DNA of 64,000 bases, from contig NZ_CP063401.1 of assembly GCF_021729885.1 (NCBI RefSeq), forward strand, positions 1,550,001 through 1,614,000, given 5' to 3'. This stretch comes from Devosia sp. SL43 (GTDB lineage Bacteria > Pseudomonadota > Alphaproteobacteria > Rhizobiales > Devosiaceae). Below the pieces are notes generated by a model. The model worked only from the letters and a program-made list of their open reading frames with translations, was not told where the DNA came from and ran no database searches. A program made the position numbers and the translations under genes. Below are positions 26,208 through 35,180 of this stretch, piece by piece; within the stretch, counting starts at the first letter, position 1; each line of letters starts with the position of its first letter.

Positions 26208-28601
26208 CTACCCCGCCAGCCGCATCTCCGCCTCGGCCTTCACCGCAGCGCCCTTGCCGGGCACATGCGTCAGCAGGTAATGCGGCAGGTCGATACTGTC
26301 GAGCGGCCGGGCGAAGTAGAAGCCCTGCAGCTGATGGCAGGCGATGCCAGCCAGGAACACGGCTTGCTCCTTGGTCTCGACGCCTTCGGCTGTGATCTTG
26401 AGCTTGAGCGTCTTGCCCAGCGACGCGATCGCCTTGAGAATGTCGCGCGCCACTTCGTCGCCGCTCGATGCATCCACGAAAGACCGGTCGATCTTGATCT
26501 TGTCGAACGGAAATTTCAGCAGGTAGCTGAGACTCGAATAGCCGGTGCCGAAATCGTCCATCGCAATGGTCACGCCCAGCGCCCGGATTTCGGCCAGCTT
26601 CTCCACCACCTCGTCGGGATTCTCCATCAGAAGCCCCTCGGTAATCTCGATCTCCAGCCGCTCCGGAGCCAGTCCGGACAAAGCCAGCGCCTTCTGCACG
26701 ATCAGCGAAATGTCCGACCGGCGGAAGTGCTTGGCAGACAGGTTGACCGCTACGGTCAGGTGATCAGGCCAGCTCGCTGCGGCCTTGCAGGCCTCGACAA
26801 TGGTCCAGTCGCCGATATCGACGATCAGGTTGGAATGCTCGGCAATGGGTATGAACTCCGCCGGCGGCACCAGCCCGCGGATGGGGTGGTTCCAGCGGAT
26901 CAGCGCCTCGAAGCCAACGGGTTGCTCGTCAACAGCGGAAACCAGAGGCTGGTAGTACAGCACCAGTTCATCATTGCTGATCGCGTCGCGCAGTTCCACT
27001 TCCAGCAGGCGCCGCTCGCGCGCTTCGGAGTCCATCTGGCTCTCGAAGAAACGGTAAACCGAACGTCCATCGGCCTTGGCGCGATAGAGCGCCAGGTCCG
27101 CGTTGCGCAGGATTTGGTCCGGCCGTGTGCCATTCATCGGCGCCATGGCGATGCCGATGCTGACGCCGATCACCACGTCCTCGCCATCGATGCCGTAGGG
27201 CTGCTTGATCTCGTCGATCAGCCGCGTCGCCAGCCGCGCTGCATTGTCCGCATCCGCGTCATTGGGCAGGATGATGGCGAATTCGTCGCCGCCCAGCCGC
27301 GCCGCCACGTCGGCCTCGCGCACCAAGGCGTTAATACGGCGCGCGACCTGCACTAGCAGCTTGTCGCCGGCCATATGGCCCTTGGTATCGTTGACTGACT
27401 TGAACTGATCGAGATCCAGGAACATCACGGAGAATGGGGTGCCATAGCGCTCCAGCCGCGCCACGCAGCTGTTGAGCTGCTCGGTGAACTTGGTGCGGTT
27501 CAGCAACCCGGTCATCGGATCGTGATGCGCCAGCATGGTGATGCGCTTTTCGGCCTGCTTCCGCTCGGTCACATCCGAGCCGGTGCCGATATAGCCGAGA
27601 TAGGTGCCCGCCTCGTCGAATGCCGGCTTGCCCGTCAGGCTCCACCAGCAATCCTTGCCATCGGCGATCACCCGCAAATCGACATCCTGGAAGGTCTGGC
27701 GACCCTCGACATCCCGTTCGATATGGACCATCAGCGGATCGTTGGGCGGCGTGATGCAGCGCAGGAAATGCACGAAGTCCGCACCGCGCAACGCATCTTC
27801 AGCAACGCCGGTGGCGGCGGTGAACCCGCCTGAAAGCCGGTTGATGCTGCCATCGGCGTCAAAGCCCCAGATCCAGTCCGACGCACTTTGCTCGAACTCG
27901 CGCAGCAGCAAACCGATGATCTCGCGCTTTTCCTCGACCAGTGTCTCGGATGCGCGATGCGCCACAAAGGCGGCAGCATGGTTGAAGGTGATCATCACCA
28001 TGATGAAGGTGAAGGCCATCAGCAGTGAACCTTGGGCCCAGATATCCGAAGTGGTCGAACCCATGCCAAGCACGCTGCCCAGCGCGCCGACGATCAGCGG
28101 TATCGTGAAGGCCGCCAGCGCCTGCGGGTAGTTCACCAGCGCCATCATCGAAATACAGAGCAGACCGCCGACCCCGATTGTCGCGGCCCCGCGCACCGTG
28201 CTGTTCTGATCCACCGGCAGCAGGTTGAGCACAAAACCCCACAGCGTCCCGAGCAGGAAGGCATAGAGGATCGTCCGCGCCACCGACCTATGCGGACGGC
28301 CATCCAGCGGCGACTGTGGATGCGCATATGCCAAATACATGCCGTGAAGCTGCACCAGGTTGATCACACTGGTCGCCACAGCGACCGGGACAAAGCGCGA
28401 CGTCCCCCAGGTCAAGAACAAGAAGACGGCCGAAACCACCACCGAGGCCACCATCATGGCGGGTGTCATCTGGCTCACCGAGCCCAGTTGCTGGCGCAGC
28501 AGTTTCTGGCGGACATGCGGCGACAACCCGTCCGCACCGATGGCGCGATCGACAAAGTCGTTGATCAGGGAAAGCAGGCCTGCACCCGGTATGACGCTCA
28601 T
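26208..28601 (-). CDS. membrane-bound PAS-GGDEF-EAL c-di-GMP protein
   Basis: About 797 residues. The N-terminal ~230 residues carry several transmembrane helices (AMMVASVVVSAVFLFLTWG and others, MASE-like but not assigned). A PAS domain (about 260-385) is followed by GGDEF (RLGGDEF near 437, intact active site) and EAL (FEALIRWNHP near 563, with DDFGTGYSSL later). Both catalytic motifs look complete, so it could make and break cyclic di-GMP. The start is uncertain: ATG at 28601, 28646 or 28706. It is divergent from the oxoamine synthase gene, sharing the 28602-28808 promoter region. Confidence 0.88.
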   Translation of the reverse strand: MSVIPGAGLLSLINDFVDRAIGADGLSPHVRQKLLRQQLGSVSQMTPAMMVASVVVSAVFLFLTWGTSRFVPVAVATSVINLVQLHGMYLAYAHPQSPLDGRPHRSVARTILYAFLLGTLWGFVLNLLPVDQNSTVRGAATIGVGGLLCISMMALVNYPQALAAFTIPLIVGALGSVLGMGSTTSDIWAQGSLLMAFTFIMVMITFNHAAAFVAHRASETLVEEKREIIGLLLREFEQSASDWIWGFDADGSINRLSGGFTAATGVAEDALRGADFVHFLRCITPPNDPLMVHIERDVEGRQTFQDVDLRVIADGKDCWWSLTGKPAFDEAGTYLGYIGTGSDVTERKQAEKRITMLAHHDPMTGLLNRTKFTEQLNSCVARLERYGTPFSVMFLDLDQFKSVNDTKGHMAGDKLLVQVARRINALVREADVAARLGGDEFAIILPNDADADNAARLATRLIDEIKQPYGIDGEDVVIGVSIGIAMAPMNGTRPDQILRNADLALYRAKADGRSVYRFFESQMDSEARERRLLEVELRDAISNDELVLYYQPLVSAVDEQPVGFEALIRWNHPIRGLVPPAEFIPIAEHSNLIVDIGDWTIVEACKAAASWPDHLTVAVNLSAKHFRRSDISLIVQKALALSGLAPERLEIEITEGLLMENPDEVVEKLAEIRALGVTIAMDDFGTGYSSLSYLLKFPFDKIKIDRSFVDASSGDEVARDILKAIASLGKTLKLKITAEGVETKEQAVFLAGIACHQLQGFYFARPLDSIDLPHYLLTHVPGKGAAVKAEAEMRLAG

Positions 28602-28808
28602 GAGGCCAACATGACGCGGAGCACTTAATTTTACGTATGCTGGCATTAGCATGCGCCCAGTATTCGCAGAACAGATACCGATCATTAAGCTCAAATTGCA
28701 GTTCAAAGCAGTTACGCAAAATAAACCGAAGCGCTTAAGTCGATTTTCAAGTCGCCTCCGTAGTTTTGCTCACAGATGGGCCAGAAAGGTCCGCTTGGAG
28801 AGCGTCGC

Positions 28809-30170
28809 ATGAGCACCGATTTCACCCCAGTTCCAGAGGCCGCACTGACGGGCAGTCTGCGAGACTTCCGTGCGCCAGAAGGCCACAATCTGATGACCCG
28901 CATCGCCGGGTTCTACGAATGGCAGAACCTCCGCCGCGAGCACGAGCTGTGGCCCTATGCCCGCTCAACCTCGACAGCCCCAAAGGCACGTTGCGAGGCC
29001 AAGAGCGATACCGGTAGTGCCTTCTCCGGCATCAATTTCGCCAGCCAGGATTACCTGAGCCTGTCGTCCCACCCCGCCGTCAAGGAAGCCGCGATCAAGG
29101 CGATCGGTGAGTATGGCGTGCATAGCGCAGGCTCAGCCGCCCTGCTCGGCAACACCGCCAATTCGCTGCTGCTGGAACAGGGCCTGTCCTCGTTCCTCGG
29201 CAACCGTGAAGTCGTGCTGTACCCGACCGGCTGGGCTGCCGGCTACGGTTCGGTCCAGGGCTTCGTCCGCGCCAACGATCATGTTGTGATGGATATCCTG
29301 GCCCATTCGTGCCTGCAGGAAGGCGCCAAGGCCGCCACGCAGAACATCCACTATCACGGCCACCTCAATCTCGACGCGCTGGCCCGCAAGCTCGAGCGCA
29401 TCCGTACCAATGACAAGGACAACGGCATTATGGTGGTGACGGAGAGCCTGTTCTCCATGCACTCCGATACGCCTGATCTGTTGGCGATGCGCGCCCTCTG
29501 CGACGAGTTCGGCGCCACCCTTCTGGTCGACTGTGCTCATGACCTGGGCTCGATCGGCGACGATGGCCTCGGTCACCTTGGCCTGCAGAACGCCATGGAT
29601 GCGGCCGACATCATCATCGGCAGCTTCTCCAAGACCTTTGGCTCCAATGGCGGTTTCATTGCCGTTAAGACCAAGGCGGCCGCCGAGTATCTCAAGTATT
29701 ACAGCGCCACCCACACCTTCTCCAACGCCCTGTCGCCCGTTCAGGCCGCAAGCGTCCTAGCCGCTCTTAACATCGTACGGTCCGAAGAAGGCCGCACGCT
29801 GCGCCGCAAGCTGATGGACAATATCTTGTACCTCCGTGCCGAAATGACCCGTGCTGGCCTTGAAACCCTCGGCGACCCATCGCCGATCGTTCCGGTGCGC
29901 CTCGGTCTTGAGGGCGTTGGCCGCTTCGCCTCGCGCCACCTGATGGCAATGGGCGGCATTGCCAACCTGGTGGAATACCCGGCCGTCCCCCAGGGCGGCG
30001 CCCGCTTCCGCTTCCAGGTCATGGCCGCGCATAGCCGCGAGGACATCGACCAGGTCGTGGCGATCCTGTCCAAGGCCATGCGCGATGCCGATCTCGAATA
30101 CCGTCTCGGCCATGAAGGCCAGCAGGAAACCGGGCGCACACGCCCAGCACAATCGAGCGCAGCCGCCTAA
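28809..30170 (+). CDS. alpha-oxoamine synthase family PLP enzyme, CqsA/LqsA-like candidate
   Basis: A 453-residue class-II PLP enzyme of the group that joins acyl-CoA to an amino acid. The PLP lysine is Lys275 (GSFSKTFGSNGG), with Asp241/His244 in LLVDCAHDLGSIG and the ring-stacking His166 in MDILAHSCLQEGA. That AH-x-x-L-x-EGA pattern and SAALLGN(T) resemble what I recall of the CqsA autoinducer synthase more than BioF, Kbl or HemA, which have N-H-A-S there. A ~70-residue N-terminal extension is unusual. GGAGAG lies seven bases before the ATG. It is co-transcribed with a receiver gene nine bases downstream. 5-Aminolevulinate synthase or serine palmitoyltransferase activity cannot be excluded. 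Confidence 0.8.
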   Translation: MSTDFTPVPEAALTGSLRDFRAPEGHNLMTRIAGFYEWQNLRREHELWPYARSTSTAPKARCEAKSDTGSAFSGINFASQDYLSLSSHPAVKEAAIKAIGEYGVHSAGSAALLGNTANSLLLEQGLSSFLGNREVVLYPTGWAAGYGSVQGFVRANDHVVMDILAHSCLQEGAKAATQNIHYHGHLNLDALARKLERIRTNDKDNGIMVVTESLFSMHSDTPDLLAMRALCDEFGATLLVDCAHDLGSIGDDGLGHLGLQNAMDAADIIIGSFSKTFGSNGGFIAVKTKAAAEYLKYYSATHTFSNALSPVQAASVLAALNIVRSEEGRTLRRKLMDNILYLRAEMTRAGLETLGDPSPIVPVRLGLEGVGRFASRHLMAMGGIANLVEYPAVPQGGARFRFQVMAAHSREDIDQVVAILSKAMRDADLEYRLGHEGQQETGRTRPAQSSAAA

Positions 30171-30179
30171 GGATTGACG

Positions 30180-30572
30180 ATGACTCAACCCCTCAAGCTG
30201 CTTGCGGTGGACGACGACGCGCCCTCTGCCGAGCTCATCGTGCGGGTGGCGGAACGCTGCGGCTACGAAGCCTTCGCCACCTCGGATTCGCGCGGCGTCA
30301 TCAACCTCGTCGCGGCCCTGCGGCCCGACGTGATGGCTGTCGACATCTCGATGCCGCATGTCGATGCGATCGAACTCTTCCGCCTGCTCGCCGAGCAGCG
30401 CTATGCCGGCGAGATCGTCATCGTCAGCGGCCAAGACGAGGCGACGCTATCGATGGTGCAGCGCTCCGCCGAACTGATGGGACTCCATCGCCCCTACGTC
30501 CACCAGAAGCCGCTGGACTTCGCCCGCCTGCGCGAAACGCTGAACGGCACGAGGCTCGCCAAGGCGAGCTGA
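30180..30572 (+). CDS. single-domain response regulator (receiver)
   Basis: A 130-residue stand-alone receiver with an intact site: Asp11-Asp13 after strand 1 (LAVDDDAP), phospho-acceptor Asp55 (VMAVDISMP), Ser83 and Lys110 (VHQKPLD). There is no output domain, so it acts through a partner or as a phosphate relay. It follows the oxoamine synthase by nine bases with AAGGA before its ATG, so the two are translated together. That pairing of a metabolic-looking enzyme with a receiver suggests signalling. Confidence 0.88.
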   Translation: MTQPLKLLAVDDDAPSAELIVRVAERCGYEAFATSDSRGVINLVAALRPDVMAVDISMPHVDAIELFRLLAEQRYAGEIVIVSGQDEATLSMVQRSAELMGLHRPYVHQKPLDFARLRETLNGTRLAKAS

Positions 30573-30593
30573 GCGACCAGCCGTACAAACGAA

Positions 30594-30621
30594 CAAGCCC
30601 CCGATCATAGGGGGCTTTTTG
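30594..30621 (+). terminator. rho-independent terminator after the synthase-receiver operon
   Basis: Stem AGCCCCC (30596-30602) / GGGGGCT (30610-30616), loop GATCATA, T-run to 30620. Preceded by A residues, so it could work on the opposite strand too. Confidence 0.85.
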
Positions 30622-30632
30622 TTAGGGGGGCA

Positions 30633-30778
30633 CTAGGTGTGCCGAGCTTTGGGTCAAGGCGAGTCGAGAACGGCTGGTCTTCGAGAACCGGAGCGGAGCG
30701 TACTCAAGTACGTGAGCACCGGAAGCGCAGAAGACGGCCGTTCGCAGGCCGCCTTCACCCAAAGATCGGCGCACCTAG
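30633..30778. repeat. 146-bp imperfect intergenic palindrome
   Basis: Outer arms CTAGGTGTGCCGA and TCGGCGCACCTAG pair, then CTTTGGGT with ACCCAAAG, and the centre GTACTCAAGTAC is at about 30700-30711. It fills the gap between the convergent synthase-receiver and kinase-receiver operons, and the stop codon of the receiver at 30775 lies inside its right arm. Confidence 0.78.
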
Positions 30779-31170
30779 ACCGCGATAATCGCGGCCTCCG
30801 GTGTCTTCGGCCCCAGCACGGCCTGCATCTTGCCCAGCAAGCGCGGTAGATCCACCGGCTTGGTGTCAAAATCGATACATCCCGCCGCCAAGGCGTTGGC
30901 CCTATCCGACTCAAACGCACTCGCGGTCAGCGCGATGATCGGCAAGGCCGCCGTTTCCGGGTCCGCGCGGATACGGCGCGTCGCTTCGCAGCCATCCATC
31001 TCTCCCAGGCCGATATCCATCAGGATCACGTCAGGCATCAACGACTTGGCCGCGGCAATACCACTCGGGCCGTCCTCGGCAAAGCGGATGGAGAAACCAC
31101 GCCGCTCCAGCCGACGGCCCAGCACGTCGCGATTAATGGGATTGTCTTCAACGATGAGAACCAGCGTCAT
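30775..31170 (-). CDS. single-domain response regulator (CheY/DivK-like)
   Basis: A 131-residue receiver with all key residues: Glu-Asp in LIVEDNPIN, phospho-acceptor Asp52 in VILMDIGLGEMDG, Thr in IALTASA, and lysine in FDTKPVD. The layout DIGLGEMDG and EDNPINRD resembles DivK and the receivers of hybrid kinases. It starts 23 bases after the hybrid kinase stop with GGGAG upstream, so it is in the same transcript and is a likely phosphate acceptor for that kinase. Confidence 0.9.
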   Translation of the reverse strand: MTLVLIVEDNPINRDVLGRRLERRGFSIRFAEDGPSGIAAAKSLMPDVILMDIGLGEMDGCEATRRIRADPETAALPIIALTASAFESDRANALAAGCIDFDTKPVDLPRLLGKMQAVLGPKTPEAAIIAV

Positions 31171-31193
31171 GCCCGGTGCTCCCTTCTATACTT

Positions 31194-33089
31194 CTATGCG
31201 TTTGCGGCTTTGGCACGGGCTTGCCCGCGCGTCGCCTTGAGACCGGCCAGCGCCGCCTTGACCTTGGATGCATCGAGCGGCTTCATCACGATGCCGTCGG
31301 CTCCCGCCGCCAGCGCCTTGCTGCGCTCGCTGAGGATCGAGATCATGAACACCGGAATGTCTGATGTGACAGGATCGGCCTTGAGTGCCGCCAGCACGTC
31401 CCAGCCGTCAAAGCCGGGCATCAGGATGTCGAGGAAGATGGCCGACGGCTTCACCGTCCGGGCGATCTGCAGCGCTGATTGCGGCGCGTCGGTGCAGATG
31501 GGCGTATAGTCTTCCTTGAGGAACAGCCGCTCTGCGAGTTCGAGGAAATTGCGGTCATCATCCACCACCAGCAGGCGCTCGCGCGTCGAGTGATTGGCCG
31601 AATGCCCGCTCATCCCCGCATAGGCGGCCGTGCGCTGTCCAACCTCGGCCTCGCTCTCGGCCAGAAATGCGTCTTCATCCTGGGTACGCCGCGCCACAAC
31701 AACGGGCGCAACGGGCTCAGCCGGGGCATGTTCGGCTTGCGCCGGCAGGCGGATGGTGAACCGGCTGCCCTTGCCCAGTTCACTCTCGATCTCGATCTGG
31801 CCGCCCATCAGACGTAGCAGGTTCTGGCTCAGCGACAGACCCAGGCCGGTGCCGCCATATACGGCAGCGATCTTGGCGTTGGCTTGCTGGAAGTTGGAGA
31901 ACAGTGCCTGCTGCTGCTCGCGCGAAATACCGATGCCTGTGTCAGCCACCGCAATCTCGACCCAGTCGCCCTTGCGCTTCACCGCCAGGGTGATCTGCCC
32001 GTTCTGCGTGAACTTGGCCGCGTTGGACAACAGGTTGAACACCGCCTGGCGCAGCTTGGTCGCATCGGCGCGCATCGTGCCCAGCGCGCCGCTTCGCTCG
32101 ACCACGAAAGTGTTGGTGTTCTTGGCCGCCAGCGGTCGTGCAGTCGCCTCGACCTCGTCGATTAGTTTGTCGAGGTCCACGTTCTCGACGTGAAGCGCCA
32201 TCTTGCCAGCCTCGATCTTGGAGATGTCGAGGATGTCGTTGACCATGGCCAGCAGGTGCTTGCCGGCGGCGCTGATCTTCTGCAGGTCGGCGATCTGCTC
32301 GCCGCGGCCATCGAGTTCGGCGTCCTCGAGCAGGATTTCCGAATAGCCCAGCACTGCATTGAGCGGCGTACGCAACTCGTGGCTCATCTTGGCCAGGAAT
32401 TCGGACTTGGCGCCGTTGGCCCGCTCGGCCTCGTCCTTGGCACTGGTCAGCGCCTTCAGCGTATCCTGGTGCCGCTCGATTTCCTTGATCAACTCAGACT
32501 GGCTATCGACCACGCTCGAGTAATAGGCCGCCATCATGAACACGTAGATGTTGGAGCCCAGCGCAGAAAGCACCCCGGCCACCACCATCTTCTCGACCGG
32601 AATATGCACGGGGAAGTCAGCGTACAGATAGAAACCGTAGAGCGAACCGATACCGACGATGATCTGGCCGAACACGAAGGCGCGCGCCGTCCAGGTCGAG
32701 CCCAGATACATGAAGGCGAGCAGCGGCGTCAGCACGAACCACACCAGGAACGGCGAACTGGTACCGCCGTAATTGTAGGTGCCCCAGAGAATACAGAACG
32801 TCAGGTTCAGCACCGAGGCCATCGCCAGCGGCGTATAGGCTCTGGGGAACAGCTTCACCAGCGCCAGGAAGGGCCAGAAGCCATAGATCGACGCCGCCAG
32901 GATCAGCACATGCGGCGACGGGTCAGGATCGGCGAACCACAGGAACAGCGGGATCGGCGTCGCGATGATCGGCCCGAAGATATGGCTGATAATGAACATC
33001 TGCACGCGCTTGCGCGTATGCAGGTCATTCGCCATTTGCGCCGGGATGAACCAGTTCATCACCGCCTGAAAAACCGTCAATACGTTCAC
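31194..33089 (-). CDS. six-TM hybrid sensor histidine kinase, CqsS/LqsS-like topology
   Basis: About 631 residues from a GTG with GAGG seven bases upstream; ATG 33059 and ATG 33131 are alternatives. Residues ~29-190 hold six transmembrane helices (near 29-50, 60-79, 85-103, 112-129, 135-157 and 167-190) with only short loops and no periplasmic sensor domain. Then come a coiled linker, HisKA with His237 (FLAKMSHELRTPLNAV), HATPase with DTGIGIS and GGTGLGL, and a C-terminal receiver with Asp554 (IFLDILMPGFDG). A membrane-embedded sensor plus receiver is the layout of CqsS, which detects a lipophilic ketone. It is co-transcribed with a second receiver and faces the oxoamine synthase operon. Confidence 0.88.
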   Translation of the reverse strand: MNVLTVFQAVMNWFIPAQMANDLHTRKRVQMFIISHIFGPIIATPIPLFLWFADPDPSPHVLILAASIYGFWPFLALVKLFPRAYTPLAMASVLNLTFCILWGTYNYGGTSSPFLVWFVLTPLLAFMYLGSTWTARAFVFGQIIVGIGSLYGFYLYADFPVHIPVEKMVVAGVLSALGSNIYVFMMAAYYSSVVDSQSELIKEIERHQDTLKALTSAKDEAERANGAKSEFLAKMSHELRTPLNAVLGYSEILLEDAELDGRGEQIADLQKISAAGKHLLAMVNDILDISKIEAGKMALHVENVDLDKLIDEVEATARPLAAKNTNTFVVERSGALGTMRADATKLRQAVFNLLSNAAKFTQNGQITLAVKRKGDWVEIAVADTGIGISREQQQALFSNFQQANAKIAAVYGGTGLGLSLSQNLLRLMGGQIEIESELGKGSRFTIRLPAQAEHAPAEPVAPVVVARRTQDEDAFLAESEAEVGQRTAAYAGMSGHSANHSTRERLLVVDDDRNFLELAERLFLKEDYTPICTDAPQSALQIARTVKPSAIFLDILMPGFDGWDVLAALKADPVTSDIPVFMISILSERSKALAAGADGIVMKPLDASKVKAALAGLKATRGQARAKAANA

Positions 33090-33191
33090 GGAGCCGCCTC
33101 GCGCCACAATACGGCACGACATTGGCCCCAACCCTTTGAGAAGTCGTAAACTATCGTTCCGAACGTGAACCTATATGGCCAATTCCAGGCC

Positions 33192-34406
33192 TCAGAGCCC
33201 CAGGCTGGCGTGTTCGAATGCCATCATCACCCCGCGCAACTCCGCCAACCCCTTCATCCGCCCGATCGTCGGATAACCCGGCTGCGAGCGTCGTCCAAGG
33301 TCGTCCAGAATGTCCTGTCCGTGGTCGGGCCGCATCGGGATTGTATGATCCTTCCGCCCGGCCGCCTTGCGCTTGTTCTCCTCGCGCACGATGGCCGCGA
33401 TCAGCGCCACCATGTCGGTATCACCCGCCAGATGCTCGGCCTCATAGAACGAGCCGACAATGTCGTCATTGTCGCGCTTGACGTTGCGCAGGTGTAGAAA
33501 ATGCACCTTGTCGCCCAGCCGCTCCATCATGCCGGGCAGATCGTTATCCGGCCGCGCACCCAGCGAGCCCGAGCACAGCGTCATGCCGTTGGCGGGACTG
33601 TCGACAGCGTCGAGGATGTATTGGTAATCCGCCTCGGTCGACATCACCCGCGGCAGCCCCAGCAGGGCAAACGGCGGATCATCAGGATGGCAGCAGAGGC
33701 GCAGGCCGAGGTCTTCGGCCACGGGCACAACCTCGTCGAGGAAGTCGACGAAATTGGCCCGCAGCCGCTCCCGGCTGATCCCGCCATATTCGCTGAGATG
33801 CGCTCGCACATCGTCCAGCGTCATCGACTCGGTCGATCCGGGCAAGCCCATGGTTACGTTGCGCGCCAGCTGCTTCTTGCCGGCATCGTCGAGGCCCGAG
33901 TACCGCCGCGCCGCTTCGTCGGCGATGGCATTGGTATAGTCGGTGGCCGCGCCCTGCCGTTCGAGGATATGAATGTCGAAGGCGGCGAAATCGTTGATAT
34001 CGAACCGCATACAGGACCCGCCATTGGGCACGGTCCAGCGCAGGTCGGTGCGCGTCCAGTCCAGCACGGGCATGAAGTTGTAGCAGATCACCTCTACGCC
34101 GCTATCGGCCAGGTGCTGCATGGACACCTTGTAGTTGGCGATATGCTCGCGCCAGGCATTCTTCTGCTTCTTGATATCTTCGGATACCGGCAGGCTCTCT
34201 ACCACGTCCCAGGTCAGTCCGGACGGCGTGCCGTCCTTCCGCGTCTGGATTTCCTGGTGCCGCCTAGCGATCTCCTCCGGCGTCCACACCACCCCGTTGG
34301 GCACATGGTGCAGCGCGCTGACCACGCCCTGCGCACCCACCTGGGTGATGTCGTCGATGCTGCACAAATCTTTGGGTCCGAACCACCGCCAGGTCTGTCG
34401 CAAATC
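33192..34406 (-). CDS. uxuA: mannonate dehydratase
   Basis: A 404-residue UxuA: converts D-mannonate to 2-keto-3-deoxy-gluconate in glucuronate catabolism. It starts LRQTWRWFGPKD, the family N-terminus, from a TTG at 34406 with AGGAG eight bases upstream; the longer frame adds unconserved residues. The metal-site region CCHPDDPPFALLGLPRVMS and the GSLGARPDND segment are intact. TTGTATG lies at 34420-34426, a half-site of the palindrome in front of the TRAP operon at 41863, so the same GntR regulator may control both (inference). Confidence 0.93.
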   Translation of the reverse strand, partial: DLRQTWRWFGPKDLCSIDDITQVGAQGVVSALHHVPNGVVWTPEEIARRHQEIQTRKDGTPSGLTWDVVESLPVSEDIKKQKNAWREHIANYKVSMQHLADSGVEVICYNFMPVLDWTRTDLRWTVPNGGSCMRFDINDFAAFDIHILERQGAATDYTNAIADEAARRYSGLDDAGKKQLARNVTMGLPGSTESMTLDDVRAHLSEYGGISRERLRANFVDFLDEVVPVAEDLGLRLCCHPDDPPFALLGLPRVMSTEADYQYILDAVDSPANGMTLCSGSLGARPDNDLPGMMERLGDKVHFLHLRNVKRDNDDIVGSFYEAEHLAGDTDMVALIAAIVREENKRKAAGRKDHTIPMRPDHGQDILDDLGRRSQPGYPTIGRMKGLAELRGVMMAFEHASLGL

Positions 34407-34475
34407 ATCGCTCCTACACTTGTATGGAAGACTGCTTGCCACAAGGCGGACGCCTGGAAAAGGCCTATTCGCTGG

Positions 34476-35090
34476 CTAGCGCAAATCCTTGTCATAGACG
34501 AACTTCGGCATTTCCCACTTCTTGAGAATGGCCAGAACGCGCAGCGGAAACCCCACCAGGAGGGCCACAGAGATCACCACTTCGGGATAGATGTTGGCCT
34601 GCAACCCGAAATAGTAGATCGCCCCGGTGACGATCGACACCGTGGCATAGAGCTCGCCGCTGAACACCAGCGGCACGTCATTGCACAACACGTCGCGCAG
34701 GATGCCGCCGAATATCCCGGTGACCATGCCCGCCACCAGCACGATCAACGGATGCGCTCCGACCTCCATGGCGATATTGCAGCCAATGATGGTGTAAACC
34801 ACCAGCCCCAGCCCATCGAGCAGCAGGAATGGCCAGCGCAGCCTGTCGACCACCCGTACCAGGGCAATGGTCAGCAGCGCTGCCCCGCAGATTAGCAGCA
34901 GCACATAGGGGTTCTTCACCCAGAACAAGGGATAGTGGTCGAGAAAGATATCGCGGATCGTCCCGCCGCCCAGCGCCGTCACGCAGGCCAGCAGGCACAC
35001 GCCAAACCAGTCCATCTTGCGCCGTCCGGCCGCCAAAGCCGCAGTCATCGCCTCAGCCGTCAGCGCGATGTAGAAAATGACGTTCAGCAT
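34476..35090 (-). CDS. UPF0126/TRIC-type (YicG-like) membrane protein
   Basis: A 204-residue membrane protein with about seven helices and two copies of the family motif: GGGTIRDIFL (about residue 41-50) and GGILRDVLC (about 127-135). These internal repeats identify the UPF0126 family, related to trimeric intracellular cation channels and, for some members, glycine uptake. The real start is ATG 35090; a much longer open frame running to 35762 is antisense to the next gene. Divergent from the M15-like gene. Confidence 0.88.
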   Translation of the reverse strand: MLNVIFYIALTAEAMTAALAAGRRKMDWFGVCLLACVTALGGGTIRDIFLDHYPLFWVKNPYVLLLICGAALLTIALVRVVDRLRWPFLLLDGLGLVVYTIIGCNIAMEVGAHPLIVLVAGMVTGIFGGILRDVLCNDVPLVFSGELYATVSIVTGAIYYFGLQANIYPEVVISVALLVGFPLRVLAILKKWEMPKFVYDKDLR

Positions 35091-35180
35091 CGTGCTTCTA
35101 CCCCCATTACCCGATGTCGAAACCGGGTTGCCCTTCAGCACGTTACCGCAAGAGATTGCCGCGTCCAGAGCGAGAACAAG

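Noticed and set aside
28809-30170. Calling the PLP enzyme 5-aminolevulinate synthase (hemA)
   Set aside because: The stacking-histidine motif and glycine loop differ from HemA, and the gene is paired with receivers instead of haem genes; kept only as an alternative.
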